Of a DNA stretch of 64,000 bases, positions 33,635 to 43,258 are shown piece by piece; within the stretch, counting starts at the first letter, position 1, and each line of letters begins with the position of its first letter. The translations under genes and the position numbers were made by a program. Under the pieces are notes generated by a model. It was not told where the DNA came from and ran no database searches. It saw only the letters and a program-made list of their open reading frames with translations. This DNA comes from Bog-257 sp963805985 (GTDB lineage: Bacteria; Acidobacteriota; Terriglobia; Terriglobales; Acidobacteriaceae), in NCBI GenBank assembly GCA_963805985.1, contig CAWDWG010000012.1, positions 1-64,000 of the forward strand, read 5' to 3'.

Positions 33635-34941
33635 CTGGGCTTCTGCAGACTCAGGGCAAAGGACCAACGAGTGACGCTCGCGTGTCATCCCCGACGCTGC
33701 TGGTGCATGCTGCGCAACTGCTGACGTTGCGCGGCACTTCGAACGATGCCGGTCCCCGTCGCGGAACCCAGTTGCGGGAACTTGGGGTTATCGAGGACGG
33801 TGCCGTCCTGCTTGCCGACGGCAGGATTGTCGCCGTAGGAACTACAGACCAAGTCGGCAGCCATATTCTGGCGAGAAAAGCCGCGGAAATCGATTGCTCC
33901 CACAGTGTGGTACTACCTGGCTTTGTCGACTCGCATACTCATCCCGCATTCACAACTCCACGTCTGATTGACTTTGAACAACGCATCTCCGGTGCGACCT
34001 ATGAACAGATTGCTGCGGCAGGAGGAGGCATTAGCTCCAGCCTGCGCGGAGTACGGGAATCGTCGCAGGAGATACTGACATCCCACATTGTGGGAGCTCT
34101 GGAGCAGATGGCCTCCCACGGCACCACGACGGTCGAGGCTAAGTCCGGCTATGGACTGAGTCTCGAGGGCGAACTGAAGTCGCTGGAGGCGATCCGTGAG
34201 GCCTCGCAGCGGTGGCAGGGGACAGTCGTCCCGACGCTGTTAGGGGCGCATGTCGTACCGCCGGAGTTCCGCGAGAACCCCGCTGAATACGTTCGGATGG
34301 TGCGCGAAGAGATGATTCCGGCGGCAGCTGAGCGCAACCTTGCCCGGTTTGTCGACGTGTTCTGCGAGCGCGGCGCCTTTACGATGGAGCAGTCGCTCCG
34401 CATCTTGCGGACCGCGGTCGAACACGGCTTCGGGGTGCGAGCGCATGTTTGCCAACTCAGTCCGGCTGCGTTGGGGCAATTGCTGGATCTTCATCCCGCT
34501 TCTTTCGATCATATGGATTTTGTGAGTGACGGCGATATTGCGAGTCTCGCCAAGGTGGATACAGTCGTCACACTCCTGCCCGCAGCAAACTACTTTCTGG
34601 GATTGCAGTCGTTTCCACCGGCGCGAAAACTGATCGAGGCGGGTGTTGCCGTGGCGCTTGCGACCGACTACAACCCCGGGACGGCGCCAACGCCATCCAT
34701 GCCTTTTGTCTTGTCGGCGGCGTGCACCCATATGAAGATGTCGCCCGCCGAGGCGATCACCGCCGCGACTTACAACGGAGCTTGCGGGTTGGGTCTACAA
34801 GGCAGGAAGGGAAGCGTGGAACCAGGGAAAGACGCCGACATCGCAGTCTTTGATGCCGACGACTACCGGGAATTGGCTTATTGGTTTGGAGTGAACCGCT
34901 GCCGCGAAACCTTTCTGCGCGGAAGCCGGCACATCTCCTGA
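33631..34941 (+). CDS. hutI: Imidazolonepropionase
   Basis: 436 residues, GTG start at 33631 overlapping the hutU stop. Amidohydrolase superfamily: metal ligands H102 and H104 in DSHTHPAF, the family segment TVEAKSGYGLSLEGELKSL, a later His in RAHVCQLSP (normally HADQ or HAEQ), and the Asp in LATDYNPGTAP. It hydrolyses imidazolonepropionate to N-formimino-glutamate. The SAHVCQ variation keeps the His and Gln. The stop abuts the stop of the glycosyltransferase gene on the opposite strand with no spacer. Confidence 0.93.
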
Positions 34942-37131
34942 TTACGTTTTGCCGGACCGCGATGCTCGCGGCTGATCTATTCGTCCCACAAGTCCCAGCA
35001 TCTCAAGCCGCTGACGCACCGACGCGCCTATAGTTGCAGGCCGCAGTAGATCGTGGACTTTTGCCTTCGCACGCGATCCCACAGTGGCGGCGGCCTCGCG
35101 ATGAGTCTCGACATAGCGCATAAAGTCGATCGCATGGTCGATGTCCGGGTCGGCCCATTGGTAGCCCGCCTTGTAAGGACCATGGGTGCGATCGATCGCC
35201 ACCATTCTGTAAGGAACAAGAAAGCTATCGGAATCGGACATGAAGTCGATATTTCCGGAGTAGGCGGTTGCAATAACAGGCTTACCGCACATCATGGCTT
35301 CGGCCATCGTCAGTCCGAAACCTTCAGACCGGTGCAACGAAACATAGCAATCGGCGGTCATCATTAGTTGTTGCTTCGCCTCTCTGGTTAGGACGCTGTC
35401 AAATATCTTGACGTTAGCTCCGTTCGCGGCCGCCTGCATTAGCGCAAGCTCATCGCTATGCTGGGCGCTGTGAGAAGACTTGATTAACAATTGAACGTCT
35501 TTTCTGTTACCAAAGGCTTTCTTATACGCGGAAATCAAGGCCAGAGGGTTCTTGCGCTCCAGGAAGCTGTGAAAGTCGAAGATAAATAGAAACAGGAAAA
35601 CATCAGGATCAAGGCCGAATGCGGTGCGATTAGGTTCTACATCGAAATCTGTACTTACCAAGGCGTGAGGAACTACCTTTACCGGAACAGGAGAGCAACT
35701 TGCGACAGAAGCACAGCTAAAGTTGCTTGGTGTCCAGACCTCATCGGCATACCCAAATGCGGTATCCCATTCATGGGGAAAATCAGAAAGCTCCCAGGCC
35801 CAATACCCTATATTGTAGTGGCCTCTAAGATAGTCAGCGTGATTCCTGCCGAACGCATGCAGGCCGTCGGCATTCAGGGTCATCAGATTAATAAGGTACG
35901 GATTGTCGCTAGCGATGGGTTCGGAAATAGACTCGATATTACTGGAACCTGAATCGACCCAATTATTTAATACGTAGGGAAGACCAGTAGCCTGAGTGAT
36001 TCTGAGGTTACTTCTCACTCCTTCGCCGACGCCTTTTTCAGATTCAAAATACCCAAGTAAATTGACGCCGGGTGAAAAGCGGCGGCCGGTTTCAGCATGG
36101 AATCGGGGGACGGGTGAGTCCTGGCCGTGGTTCAGCCAGGTGAAAGGATTGCCGAGATGCTCGACATCCGGCCCCAGGCCCCAATAGTAACGTCTAGACT
36201 CGGCAGGGATCTTAACTCCATTTGCGAAGAAGTTGTGGGTATACGGCCAATCCTTGCATTCGTCCCAACCACTCTGGACCAGCAGCCGGCGGTATAAGTC
36301 ATAAAGCTTCCGCGTGTCCCCCACGTTAGCCATTTCATAGCGATTTTGGTACTTCGATATAGTCGAGGGCTTATCCGGGTTAAAGCCGCTAAAGTGAAAA
36401 AATCGCAATGGCCGGCCGTTCACCTGAACGTCATCGTCCAATGAGATCGATCGTTCGTGCAAGTTCCAATATGCAATGTTGTAGGCTGGGTCACGAACAA
36501 TCTGGACTCCCTGGAATAGGCTCGGAACCATGTCAACCCAGCGCTGGTCGACAAAAAGGTTGTTTTCAAAGGAGACTATGCATTGGTGGTATAGCTTGTC
36601 CTGCCACCAGCGAAGAAACCGGACGGACTCAAGCGTATGTCGTATGCCTAAGAAGCCAAGATTATAGGAGCCAGCCTGAAGTATTTCGTGTTCATTCTGG
36701 CCCCGGCCATCGGCGGGCAAGGGCGATAGGAGATGCGGCGTGAGGAGCAGGTTGGCATGCTCCAGCATATGCCGCAAACCATCGAGTGACTCAAAGATCA
36801 AAATATCAGGATCGAGATATAAAAGCTTATCGACAGAGCGGCCGTGAAATAGATAGTTAAGAAGGTATGGTTTGACCGCGGTGCTGGCCTCAAGGATGCT
36901 GTACTTAAAAAGGAAACCGGGAAGATTGCGAATCTGAAGATCGGAAACAAAAACAGAGTGGAACTGTTCATCCTCCGGCCGGAAGAAACCCTGAGGCGAG
37001 TCCAGGAACAGAACAAACATCGGACAGTCAGGATGCAACTTCCGCCACGAATCGGACAATACACGAGCCATGGGCAGGTAGTTCTTAGCGACGATGGTGC
37101 AGGCGGCGAATTCTATAGGGGTAGAGTTCAT
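34942..37131 (-). CDS. Two-domain glycosyltransferase (GT8/GT-A-like plus GT4-like)
   Basis: 729 residues. The N-terminal part (about 1-330) is GT-A-like: FAACTIVAKNYLPMARVLSD, then LLYLDPD with the DxD metal motif at D107-P-D109, and DQRWVDMVPSLF. A linker follows (PGVNLLGYFESEKGVGEGVR starts the next domain). The C-terminal part is GT-B of family 4 type: ENKNPLALI-like FLERKNPLALISAYKKAF, LIKSSHS and the donor-binding RSEGFGLTMAEAMMCGKPVIAT with E..E spacing. Two catalytic domains probably act in turn on a glycan. Base composition is lower in GC than the flanks. No strong ribosome binding site was seen; it follows the methyltransferase gene by 15 bases. Confidence 0.88.
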   Translation of the reverse strand: MNSTPIEFAACTIVAKNYLPMARVLSDSWRKLHPDCPMFVLFLDSPQGFFRPEDEQFHSVFVSDLQIRNLPGFLFKYSILEASTAVKPYLLNYLFHGRSVDKLLYLDPDILIFESLDGLRHMLEHANLLLTPHLLSPLPADGRGQNEHEILQAGSYNLGFLGIRHTLESVRFLRWWQDKLYHQCIVSFENNLFVDQRWVDMVPSLFQGVQIVRDPAYNIAYWNLHERSISLDDDVQVNGRPLRFFHFSGFNPDKPSTISKYQNRYEMANVGDTRKLYDLYRRLLVQSGWDECKDWPYTHNFFANGVKIPAESRRYYWGLGPDVEHLGNPFTWLNHGQDSPVPRFHAETGRRFSPGVNLLGYFESEKGVGEGVRSNLRITQATGLPYVLNNWVDSGSSNIESISEPIASDNPYLINLMTLNADGLHAFGRNHADYLRGHYNIGYWAWELSDFPHEWDTAFGYADEVWTPSNFSCASVASCSPVPVKVVPHALVSTDFDVEPNRTAFGLDPDVFLFLFIFDFHSFLERKNPLALISAYKKAFGNRKDVQLLIKSSHSAQHSDELALMQAAANGANVKIFDSVLTREAKQQLMMTADCYVSLHRSEGFGLTMAEAMMCGKPVIATAYSGNIDFMSDSDSFLVPYRMVAIDRTHGPYKAGYQWADPDIDHAIDFMRYVETHREAAATVGSRAKAKVHDLLRPATIGASVRQRLEMLGLVGRIDQPRASRSGKT

Positions 37132-37146
37132 TGAGGTGACAGATGC

Positions 37147-38139
37147 TTAGGTACGAGTGCCGGTGGCCGCGTAGGCTGGAGCTCCCGTTACGCCGGGCGG
37201 GATCGCAATTTCGCTCGCACGGCCATTGCCGGAGTACGCGAGGCCCTCACCGGTATTAGTCGCGGAGACTACGTGCGGTGCGAGCACGCAAATCTGCGCC
37301 TCGCGAAACCCGTTGCTCTCAAGGATCGATCGCAATAGCTCGGGATAGATGGGGTGGAGGTGACTAGGATCAAGGCGCCAGTTTCTTCCGAATGGTGAAT
37401 TCGAGTCGGGATTTAGAGTTTCTATGACTATCCGGCCGCCTGGTTTCAGCCGGGACGAGCATAGACCTACGAATGTTGCCTGCAGATGAGAAGGCAGGTA
37501 TTCAATCACGCGAGCGGCAAAGACTCCGCCGAGAGATCGCTCAGGTAATCCCTGAAGATGTTGAAAGAAGTCGACATGGATAATAGTGAGATGCTTTTGG
37601 CGGACCGCTTCACAAGCCGCAGGATCGGAATCGACGCCGTACGAGTCGATGCCCGAGTTCTTTAGTAATTCGAGAAATTCGCCGCGGCCGCAACCGAGAT
37701 CGACTACTGGCGAAGCTCCGTGAAAAAGTTGAACGTAGGGGCTCTGCTGTTCCTGAGTTGCGAGCCCCGCTGCTTCGAATGCTTCGTTCAACGCTACCGT
37801 AGTAGGAAGAGCGAGTAGTTGACGCTGAATCGAATTAATCGCCTGCCCGTGCTGCTCAATAGCCCGGGCGACATTGCGGTGAAACACCTGTAGGGGACGC
37901 GTATACCAACCGAGAGACCGCTGGAGCACTTTCTTGAAAGATTGGATGACCTCGTTAAGAAGGCCTGGGCTTCTAGGATTAAGCTGCCCAACTGCATTAT
38001 TCGAGTTCCATACCGCGGCGGACAGCTCTTCTACCACACGTGGATCAATCGAAGTCTTCGCGCCTGCCTCATTCAAGCTACCAGCCTGATAGCTAGCGAC
38101 ATGGGCCTTGAGAGTCGACAGTACTTCTTGCTCTTCCAT
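37147..38139 (-). CDS. SAM-dependent methyltransferase of the glycan island
   Basis: 330 residues; AGGAG five bases before ATG at 38139. The first half is helical with the string SLGWYTRPLQVFHRNVARAI; the catalytic domain begins at about 150: PVVDLGCGRGEFLELLKN (motif I), DSYGVDSDPAACEA, GVFAARVIEYLPSHLQ and LKPGGRIVIETLNPDS. These resemble O-methyltransferases attached to polysaccharide chain-terminating systems. It is flanked by a second methyltransferase-like gene and the two-domain glycosyltransferase, in one minus-strand series. Confidence 0.85.
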   Translation of the reverse strand: MEEQEVLSTLKAHVASYQAGSLNEAGAKTSIDPRVVEELSAAVWNSNNAVGQLNPRSPGLLNEVIQSFKKVLQRSLGWYTRPLQVFHRNVARAIEQHGQAINSIQRQLLALPTTVALNEAFEAAGLATQEQQSPYVQLFHGASPVVDLGCGRGEFLELLKNSGIDSYGVDSDPAACEAVRQKHLTIIHVDFFQHLQGLPERSLGGVFAARVIEYLPSHLQATFVGLCSSRLKPGGRIVIETLNPDSNSPFGRNWRLDPSHLHPIYPELLRSILESNGFREAQICVLAPHVVSATNTGEGLAYSGNGRASEIAIPPGVTGAPAYAATGTRT

Positions 38140-38188
38140 CCATTCTCCTGAGACAGTTCCTTCGAGGCGCTGCGAATTATCAGCGAGG

Positions 38189-39728
38189 TTATCGCGGGTC
38201 GGAGCGCAAAAGGGCCATCAGCTTGCGAAGGGGCGCCGTCACTTTCCACGATGCCGAATGGCGCATTCGGTAAAATGCATCTTCCGCAAGCAAGAGCTTC
38301 TGCTGCGTTTCGCTAAGGGCAAGTTGCGCCGCCTGATTTCCGGCGGTTAGTTCGCGAACCTGGCGCTCGGATTCGCGTTGCAGTGTGGCGATCTGCTGTT
38401 GTTGTTCTACTCGCGAGGCCTCTAGTCTGATTCTGTCGTTCTGAAGCTGCGAGGCGAACAATTCAAATAAATCAATGGCTTGTTGTGAGACTGGAACTAT
38501 CCTGAGATTAATCGTTACTTTCGCCGGACTAGCGATCTGCGGCGGAACCGGGATCATAATCTGAGGATCGCCACCAAAGCTAATCAAGAATGAGCCGGCA
38601 TCGTTCATCGGGATGCGGGCGGTTCCAGCGGGCGAGACGTTTCGGTCATTCGAGGACGCGCGGGATTCCCAGACCAGATCTCCCGACGTTCCAGAATTTA
38701 TTAGAATGTCGCCTACTTCAATGAAAGCCGGCTCTGAGCCGGGGTCAATGCGAAAAGGCCCAAGGCTGAAGGGCACTCTTAGGTCAAAAACCAAGGTTTC
38801 CCAGGTACCGGGCCGCACCGGCCGAATCTGGCAAGTCTGCTCCGAATAGCCGTGCTCTCCGAAGGGAAATACCTGCACGCGAATGTCAGGCAGGCCGCCG
38901 CCGGGAGCCGGACGTCCGGCGGCCAGCGGAAAGCGCCCCATAATATTCTCCAGGTGCGAGGCATAGATCACATAGTGACGACGCAGATCTTCACGAGCCG
39001 CCGGCGAGCCATCAAACAGGAGATCGGTAAGGACTGAATGTCGGCTTACTTGTCCTTTAGCAACAACGCCAAGTCCCCAGCTGTGATGAAACTCGAAAGT
39101 ATCGGGGAACTCGGCCTTAATCTCGTCCCATAGCTTCCAGACTTGAAAGTCCTCATGGCGCGGAGCGATGTCATGCAGCAGGATAATTCCGCCGTCGCGC
39201 ACCTTTGGTAGCCAGGAGCGGAAATCGTGTGCCACAGCGTCATAGGTGTGAAGACCGTCGATATGGAGAAGGTCGATGGAGCCATCGTCGAATTGAGAGA
39301 GTGCATCCTCGAAGCTTCTGCGTAGAAGGTAGGAAAACTGCCGATAATAACGGCTGTTGTAATCGTTGACCTCGTCGAAAACTTCCTCGCCATAAAGTCC
39401 GGCGTGCTCATCTCCGTGCCAGTGGTCGACGGCGTAGCACAAGCAGGAAAGTTTGAGCTCTTCGACGGATTGGCAAAACGTGAAGTAAGCCTCGCCCCAG
39501 TGAGTGCCGAGTTCGACGATGAGGGCCGGCTGCAGGGCAGCGATCAGATCATGCGCAAATGTGAGATGACCGGTCCAGCTGCCGACGTTTCTCGGCTTAT
39601 AGCGGCGTGGGAGGAACCGAGGCGGCGGAAGGCCGAAACTGGTTGCCGCTTTGGGTTCTTCGACTTGCAGGATGATGCCGCCTCCGAATGCGAATCGCAG
39701 CGACGGGATGCAGCTGCGCCATCGCCAT
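38189..39728 (-). pseudogene. Methyltransferase-like glycan protein with unresolved start
   Basis: The reading frame ending at 38189 is open far upstream (to about 39795), but between the clearly conserved region and there it has no ATG, GTG or TTG. Conserved segments: RFLPRRYKPRNVGSW, ALIVELGTHWGEAYF (motif I), CYAVDHWHGDEHAG, LLHIDGLHTYDAVAHDF and GGIILLHDIAPRHEDF; after residue about 330 comes a coiled coil. ATG 39728 is in the wrong frame, so a one-base shift lies between 39728 and about 39630, or an unusual start is used. The only canonical in-frame start (TTG 39442) would cut off motif I. The class is SAM-methyltransferase-like, of the island. Confidence 0.65.
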
Positions 39729-39779
39729 GTTAACGATTCTACCGCGTGTTTACAATACGATGACGTTGCCGGGTGGCCG

Positions 39780-41414
39780 TCAGAGTTCGCGGTAATTCAA
39801 TAGCCCAGCACCGATGATCACAAAGCACAGCGGCCAGATCCAGGAAGGGATGTTGCGGTCTTCGTCTGGTAAACGAAGCTCGAGCCAGCGTGACCAGCCG
39901 GCGACGACCCCGACCACTGCGAGCGGCGTGTGACTCAGTTCGGCTAGAGTTTCCTCCCGGACGTTGGTCGTGCCATGCGAGTGAGTAAGCAGCAAAGCGG
40001 CGCCGACAGCGCAAAGAAGTGGAAAGATTAGCGGGAGGACGCCTTGTTGTGAAGGCTTGCGGCGAACCCGCAGCTCGAAGATGGCGAAGGCGATGCAGAG
40101 CAGGGCCGCGGCGCGATGCTGGAAGATCTCCGGATCGGCCCAGGTCGCCCAGAAGCTCTTCGGCCCAAGCGGCCAGGTGTCGGGATCGCCGCGGAACAAG
40201 ATGAAGATACCGATGCCGATCATCAACAGCGGCCAGTTTTCCGCCCACTTCGCGTGGCCGGTGCGCGCCAGCAGGGCGAGCAGGCCCATGCCCATCACGA
40301 TCAGGCCCATCCAGTGGTGGTTGTACTCCGACCACTTTCTGTCGGCGATGCTGCGGATCGACAGAGGAGTGCCCTCGCTGGTGTAGGCAATGGTTTTTCG
40401 CGTGGGATCGGCGGTGGAATAGTGTTGCCCCGGCATGCGAGTGGAGAGCGCGGCGAGATCAGGGCTGCGCAACAGCGGCCAGTGGGGCTCGAGGCGAGCG
40501 AGAATGTGCGAAGGCTGAACGGTGTCGTTGGGCAAGTCCACAGCGGGAGGCGAGGCCGTCATCGAGGCAGCGGCCAGCACGATGGTAATGCCGATGCCGA
40601 CCTCGGCTTCGACCAGCCGTCGCAAGCGCGGTATGGTTTCGCCGGGAGCGTGCCGCCGCAGCATCAGGAAGTTGATTCCGCCCAATGCGAGCATGCACAG
40701 CAGCATGCCGACTTTCGCCAGCAACATCAGCCCGTACGACGTGCCGATGAGCGCGCGCCAGGAGCCGACATACGAGAAGCTCATCCAGACGCCGCTGGCC
40801 ACCAGCACGACCACGCTGATCAGTGCCAGTTGCGAGAAGCGTTGGGTCAAATACCATTGTGTCGCCCGGTCGCGGCTGGCGTGCAAGCCCATCAGCAGGA
40901 AGGGCAGGCCGCCGATCCAGAAGCCCGTCGCGGTCACATGCAGCAAGGTGAGGCCGATCAGCAGCGCGCGACCGTCGATGCGCGAGGCGGCGTGATCGGT
41001 CATGACGGATCCGCCCAGTACGCACATGACAAGCAGAGTAAGCAGCCAGACTGGGTGCCTGCGCTCGCTTACGACGATGGCGATGATCAGCGAGCAGACC
41101 AACATGACCGTGCTGGCAATGAAGAAATTCGCGCCGGTGACCTCGCGGAAGCCGATCTCAGCCGAGGCCATCAGGGCGCTGGAGTTCACATAAAGATAGA
41201 GCAGTTGAATGATGACGAAGCCGATGGCGGACGCGCGAAAAAGCTTTAGCGATCGCGAACGAACTGGCTCCAGATTGTCGGCGGTGAGATTCGCACCAGG
41301 CCGGATGATCCAGAAAGTGAAGACCAGGCCCCCCAGCAGCAGCGACTGCGCTATCAGGGTTGCCGCACTCAGGATTACGGCGAGATAGCCAAAGATGTCG
41401 ACGAGCTTCAGCAT
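39780..41414 (-). CDS. copD: CopD-family copper-resistance membrane protein
   Basis: 544 residues from ATG 41414; about fourteen membrane helices. The CopD domain (residues about 150-290) has LLIGLTLLHVTATGFWIGGLPFLLMGL and a following RFSQLALISVVVLVASGVWMSF, which carry the family's conserved H/W/G residues. C-terminal helices form a second block ending LNYREL. CopD is thought to move copper across the inner membrane together with CopC. The C-terminal half (from about 330) is not part of the classical CopD and may be an accessory domain of unknown function. Its start lies nine bases past the copC stop. Confidence 0.85.
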   Translation of the reverse strand: MLKLVDIFGYLAVILSAATLIAQSLLLGGLVFTFWIIRPGANLTADNLEPVRSRSLKLFRASAIGFVIIQLLYLYVNSSALMASAEIGFREVTGANFFIASTVMLVCSLIIAIVVSERRHPVWLLTLLVMCVLGGSVMTDHAASRIDGRALLIGLTLLHVTATGFWIGGLPFLLMGLHASRDRATQWYLTQRFSQLALISVVVLVASGVWMSFSYVGSWRALIGTSYGLMLLAKVGMLLCMLALGGINFLMLRRHAPGETIPRLRRLVEAEVGIGITIVLAAASMTASPPAVDLPNDTVQPSHILARLEPHWPLLRSPDLAALSTRMPGQHYSTADPTRKTIAYTSEGTPLSIRSIADRKWSEYNHHWMGLIVMGMGLLALLARTGHAKWAENWPLLMIGIGIFILFRGDPDTWPLGPKSFWATWADPEIFQHRAAALLCIAFAIFELRVRRKPSQQGVLPLIFPLLCAVGAALLLTHSHGTTNVREETLAELSHTPLAVVGVVAGWSRWLELRLPDEDRNIPSWIWPLCFVIIGAGLLNYREL

Positions 41415-41422
41415 CGAACCAG

Positions 41423-41794
41423 CTAATTGACCGTGAACTCGACTACGCCGTTGCTCATGTGGCCGTCGGAAGCCAGCACGCGCCATTGCAACTTGTAGGC
41501 GCCGGGCTTCAAGCCGCTGACGCTGGACTCCAGGATGTCGGGCGCGGTCTGCTTGGGTGAATCAACTGGAATGGTGGAACCATCGGGCGCGATGAGCTCG
41601 AGGTGCGAGCGCTTGCCGTCAACGCGAACGTTAAAGCGCAGCCAGATGGGAACGTTGGGGCCTTTCACCGCGGCGTTGATGGCGGGCTTCGACTGCATCA
41701 GGACCGCGTGTGCCCAAACGGGCTGAGCGAAACAAGCCATGAGAGCGAGGATCATCAGGACCGGAAGAGCGGGTGATTGCAAAGCACGGCGCAA
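41423..41794 (-). CDS. copC: CopC-family periplasmic copper-binding protein
   Basis: 123 residues from a TTG at 41794; GGAGG eight bases upstream (41807-41803) lies over the alternative GTG at 41809 and so favours the TTG. The signal peptide cleaves before HAVLMQ, putting the N-terminal His at the mature end, the usual copper ligand. The later GHMSNG carries another His/Met. The beta-sandwich strand pattern and the KSHLEL-like KRSHLELIAPDGSTIPV strand fit CopC. CopC and CopD are adjacent, as in most genomes. Confidence 0.82.
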   Translation of the reverse strand: MRRALQSPALPVLMILALMACFAQPVWAHAVLMQSKPAINAAVKGPNVPIWLRFNVRVDGKRSHLELIAPDGSTIPVDSPKQTAPDILESSVSGLKPGAYKLQWRVLASDGHMSNGVVEFTVN

Positions 41795-42122
41795 TATCAG
41801 TACCTCCACAGGATTATCGAGTCAGTATTGGCAGAATACTATCTTCGGGAGGCTGGCTCAAACGACGCTGGGCAGGTTATGAGCGGCCTCTCGATCGCGG
41901 AAGGGAATCATATGGGGCCGGCTGAAGCCGGCTCTGGTTTCTTGGGTCAGGCTACCCAGCACTCCGCGCCAAAAGCAGGCGCTGCGTGCTGGGCTATCTT
42001 GCCGCCGTCCCGCCGGGCGGGACTCGGTTTTGCGTGCTGCGATCAGCGATGCCGCTTTTGCGCCGGTTCTCTGTTGCGGCTGAAGAAAGTCCCGTCCGAC
42101 CGCTGTCGGCAACTCCAGCGGC
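41795..42122. repeat. Gap of about 330 bases: R5 and R3-like hairpins
   Basis: GCCGGCTGAAGCCGGC at 41917-41932 is an R3-type hairpin; CCCAGCAC (41955-41962) pairs with GTGCTGGG (41986-41993) around a loop rich in GCGC; GTCCCGCCGGGCGGGAC is at 42007-42023. The CCCAGCACTCCGC...GTGCTGGGCTA element is repeated at 58726. No gene seen. Confidence 0.75.
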
Positions 42123-42819
42123 TCAGGGTTCTTCGCGCTTACTAATGCGCATTCCGACCAGGCGGCTGATGAGCAGTGCGGGATACATGATGCCGATTAC
42201 GGATTCGATGATGGCCAGCGAGCGGGCATGACTTGCCCAGGGCACGATGTCGCCATAGCCCACGGTGGTCAGGGTGACGAAGCTGAAGAAAGTAAAGTCG
42301 GCGGGAGTAAATTGCCTTCCCGGCTCAATGCTGTCGCGGAACGACCCTGGTATCAGGCCATGAATGATCATGTAGGCCACGCCAAAGGTGATGCCGATGA
42401 GTAGATATGCGGCCACGGCTCCAGCCAGGGTGTCGCCGGTTACGCTGGGATTGGACAGAATCGACCACACGAGGACGCTGGTTACAAATACGAGGAAGGT
42501 AATGCCGAGGAACTCATCGGTCAGCTTGAACAGCGTGCCGGTGCTCGACCAGACGGAGCAGTCGCACCACGATTGCGGGGGAACCAAGAACAAAAGCGAT
42601 GGTGGTGATTCGTCCCCGGCCCATGACAGCATAAAGCGAGGTGCAGAACACGATTACGGCGAGGAGCCGAAACAATTCGTCGTGATAGCCGATGTTGACC
42701 AGGAAGGGATAGAAAAGGATCAGTCCCAGCTCCGAGAACAATAGCGCGGTGTAAGGGTGCAGCCGTCTGCGCTCCCGGATTTTGATGACGGTTTCTTTTG
42801 CGGCCGAGACAGCACGCAC
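42123..42819 (-). pseudogene. Potassium-channel-like protein, frameshifted
   Basis: The N-terminal part is in one frame (from GTG 42819, SD GGAGG ten bases before, ending at 42514) with three or four membrane helices (TALLFSELGLILFYPF, LFRLLAVIVFCTSLYAV). The C-terminal part, in another frame, carries FLGITFLVFVTSVLVW, then a pore helix and the selectivity filter TTVGYGD, then a last helix. Joining the frames gives a four-helix-plus-pore channel of an ion_trans_2 type. One frame change lies between 42514 and 42632, probably near 42540-42556, where both frames stay plausible. A five-base C/G run at about 42577 is a candidate for an indel. Confidence 0.75.
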
Positions 42820-43258
42820 GAGGCTTTCTCCTCCCAGTTGCCTGAGTATGCCGCAGAGATCGTGCAATTCAAAATGAAAAGGGTTGGCGGGTAGCGGGTG
42901 AGTGGAAATTGCGCCGGGCTGAACAGGCTGCTCAAAAACTCTTGATCGTGCTCGTTCGGGTAGAGCTGGCCTTTAGGCCAGCGTCTAAGGCTTTCATTTA
43001 CGAACCCGAGCCCGCTTTAGCCGGCGGCACAAGCGCATATTGGAATCTGTCAGCAGCCTGTGAAGCCGATTCAGCAAAGTGAATAACGCATCTGGACGCC
43101 GGCCTAATGAGAGCGTGTCGCGGCTCGTGCCGCCGCTCTGCGGCTCGAACCGCAGATCCCTCGGTCGGGCTAAAGCCCTCGGTCGGGATGACAGAGGTGA
43201 GAGATGGGCTTGGACGCTGGCCTGAAGGCCAGCTCTACCCTAACCCACCGCTGCCAGG
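42820..43258. repeat. Gap of about 440 bases: R3 and R2 repeats
   Basis: GCTGGCCTTTAGGCCAGC (42965-42982) is introduced by AAAAACTCTTGATCG and CGGGTAGA, as at 13.6 kb. A reversed R2 copy at 43150-43192 (GCAGATCCCTCGG...CGGGATGAC) encloses GGGCTAAAGCCC. GACGCTGGCCTGAAGGCCAGC follows at about 43212. No gene seen. Confidence 0.8.

Noticed and set aside
40019..40386. Short plus-strand ORFs opposite the copD C-terminal part
   Set aside because: Arg-rich shadows of a membrane protein without start signals.
40116..41249. Plus-strand ORF of 377 codons opposite copD
   Set aside because: Arg/Gln/His/Gly-rich shadow; copD helices on the other strand are clear.
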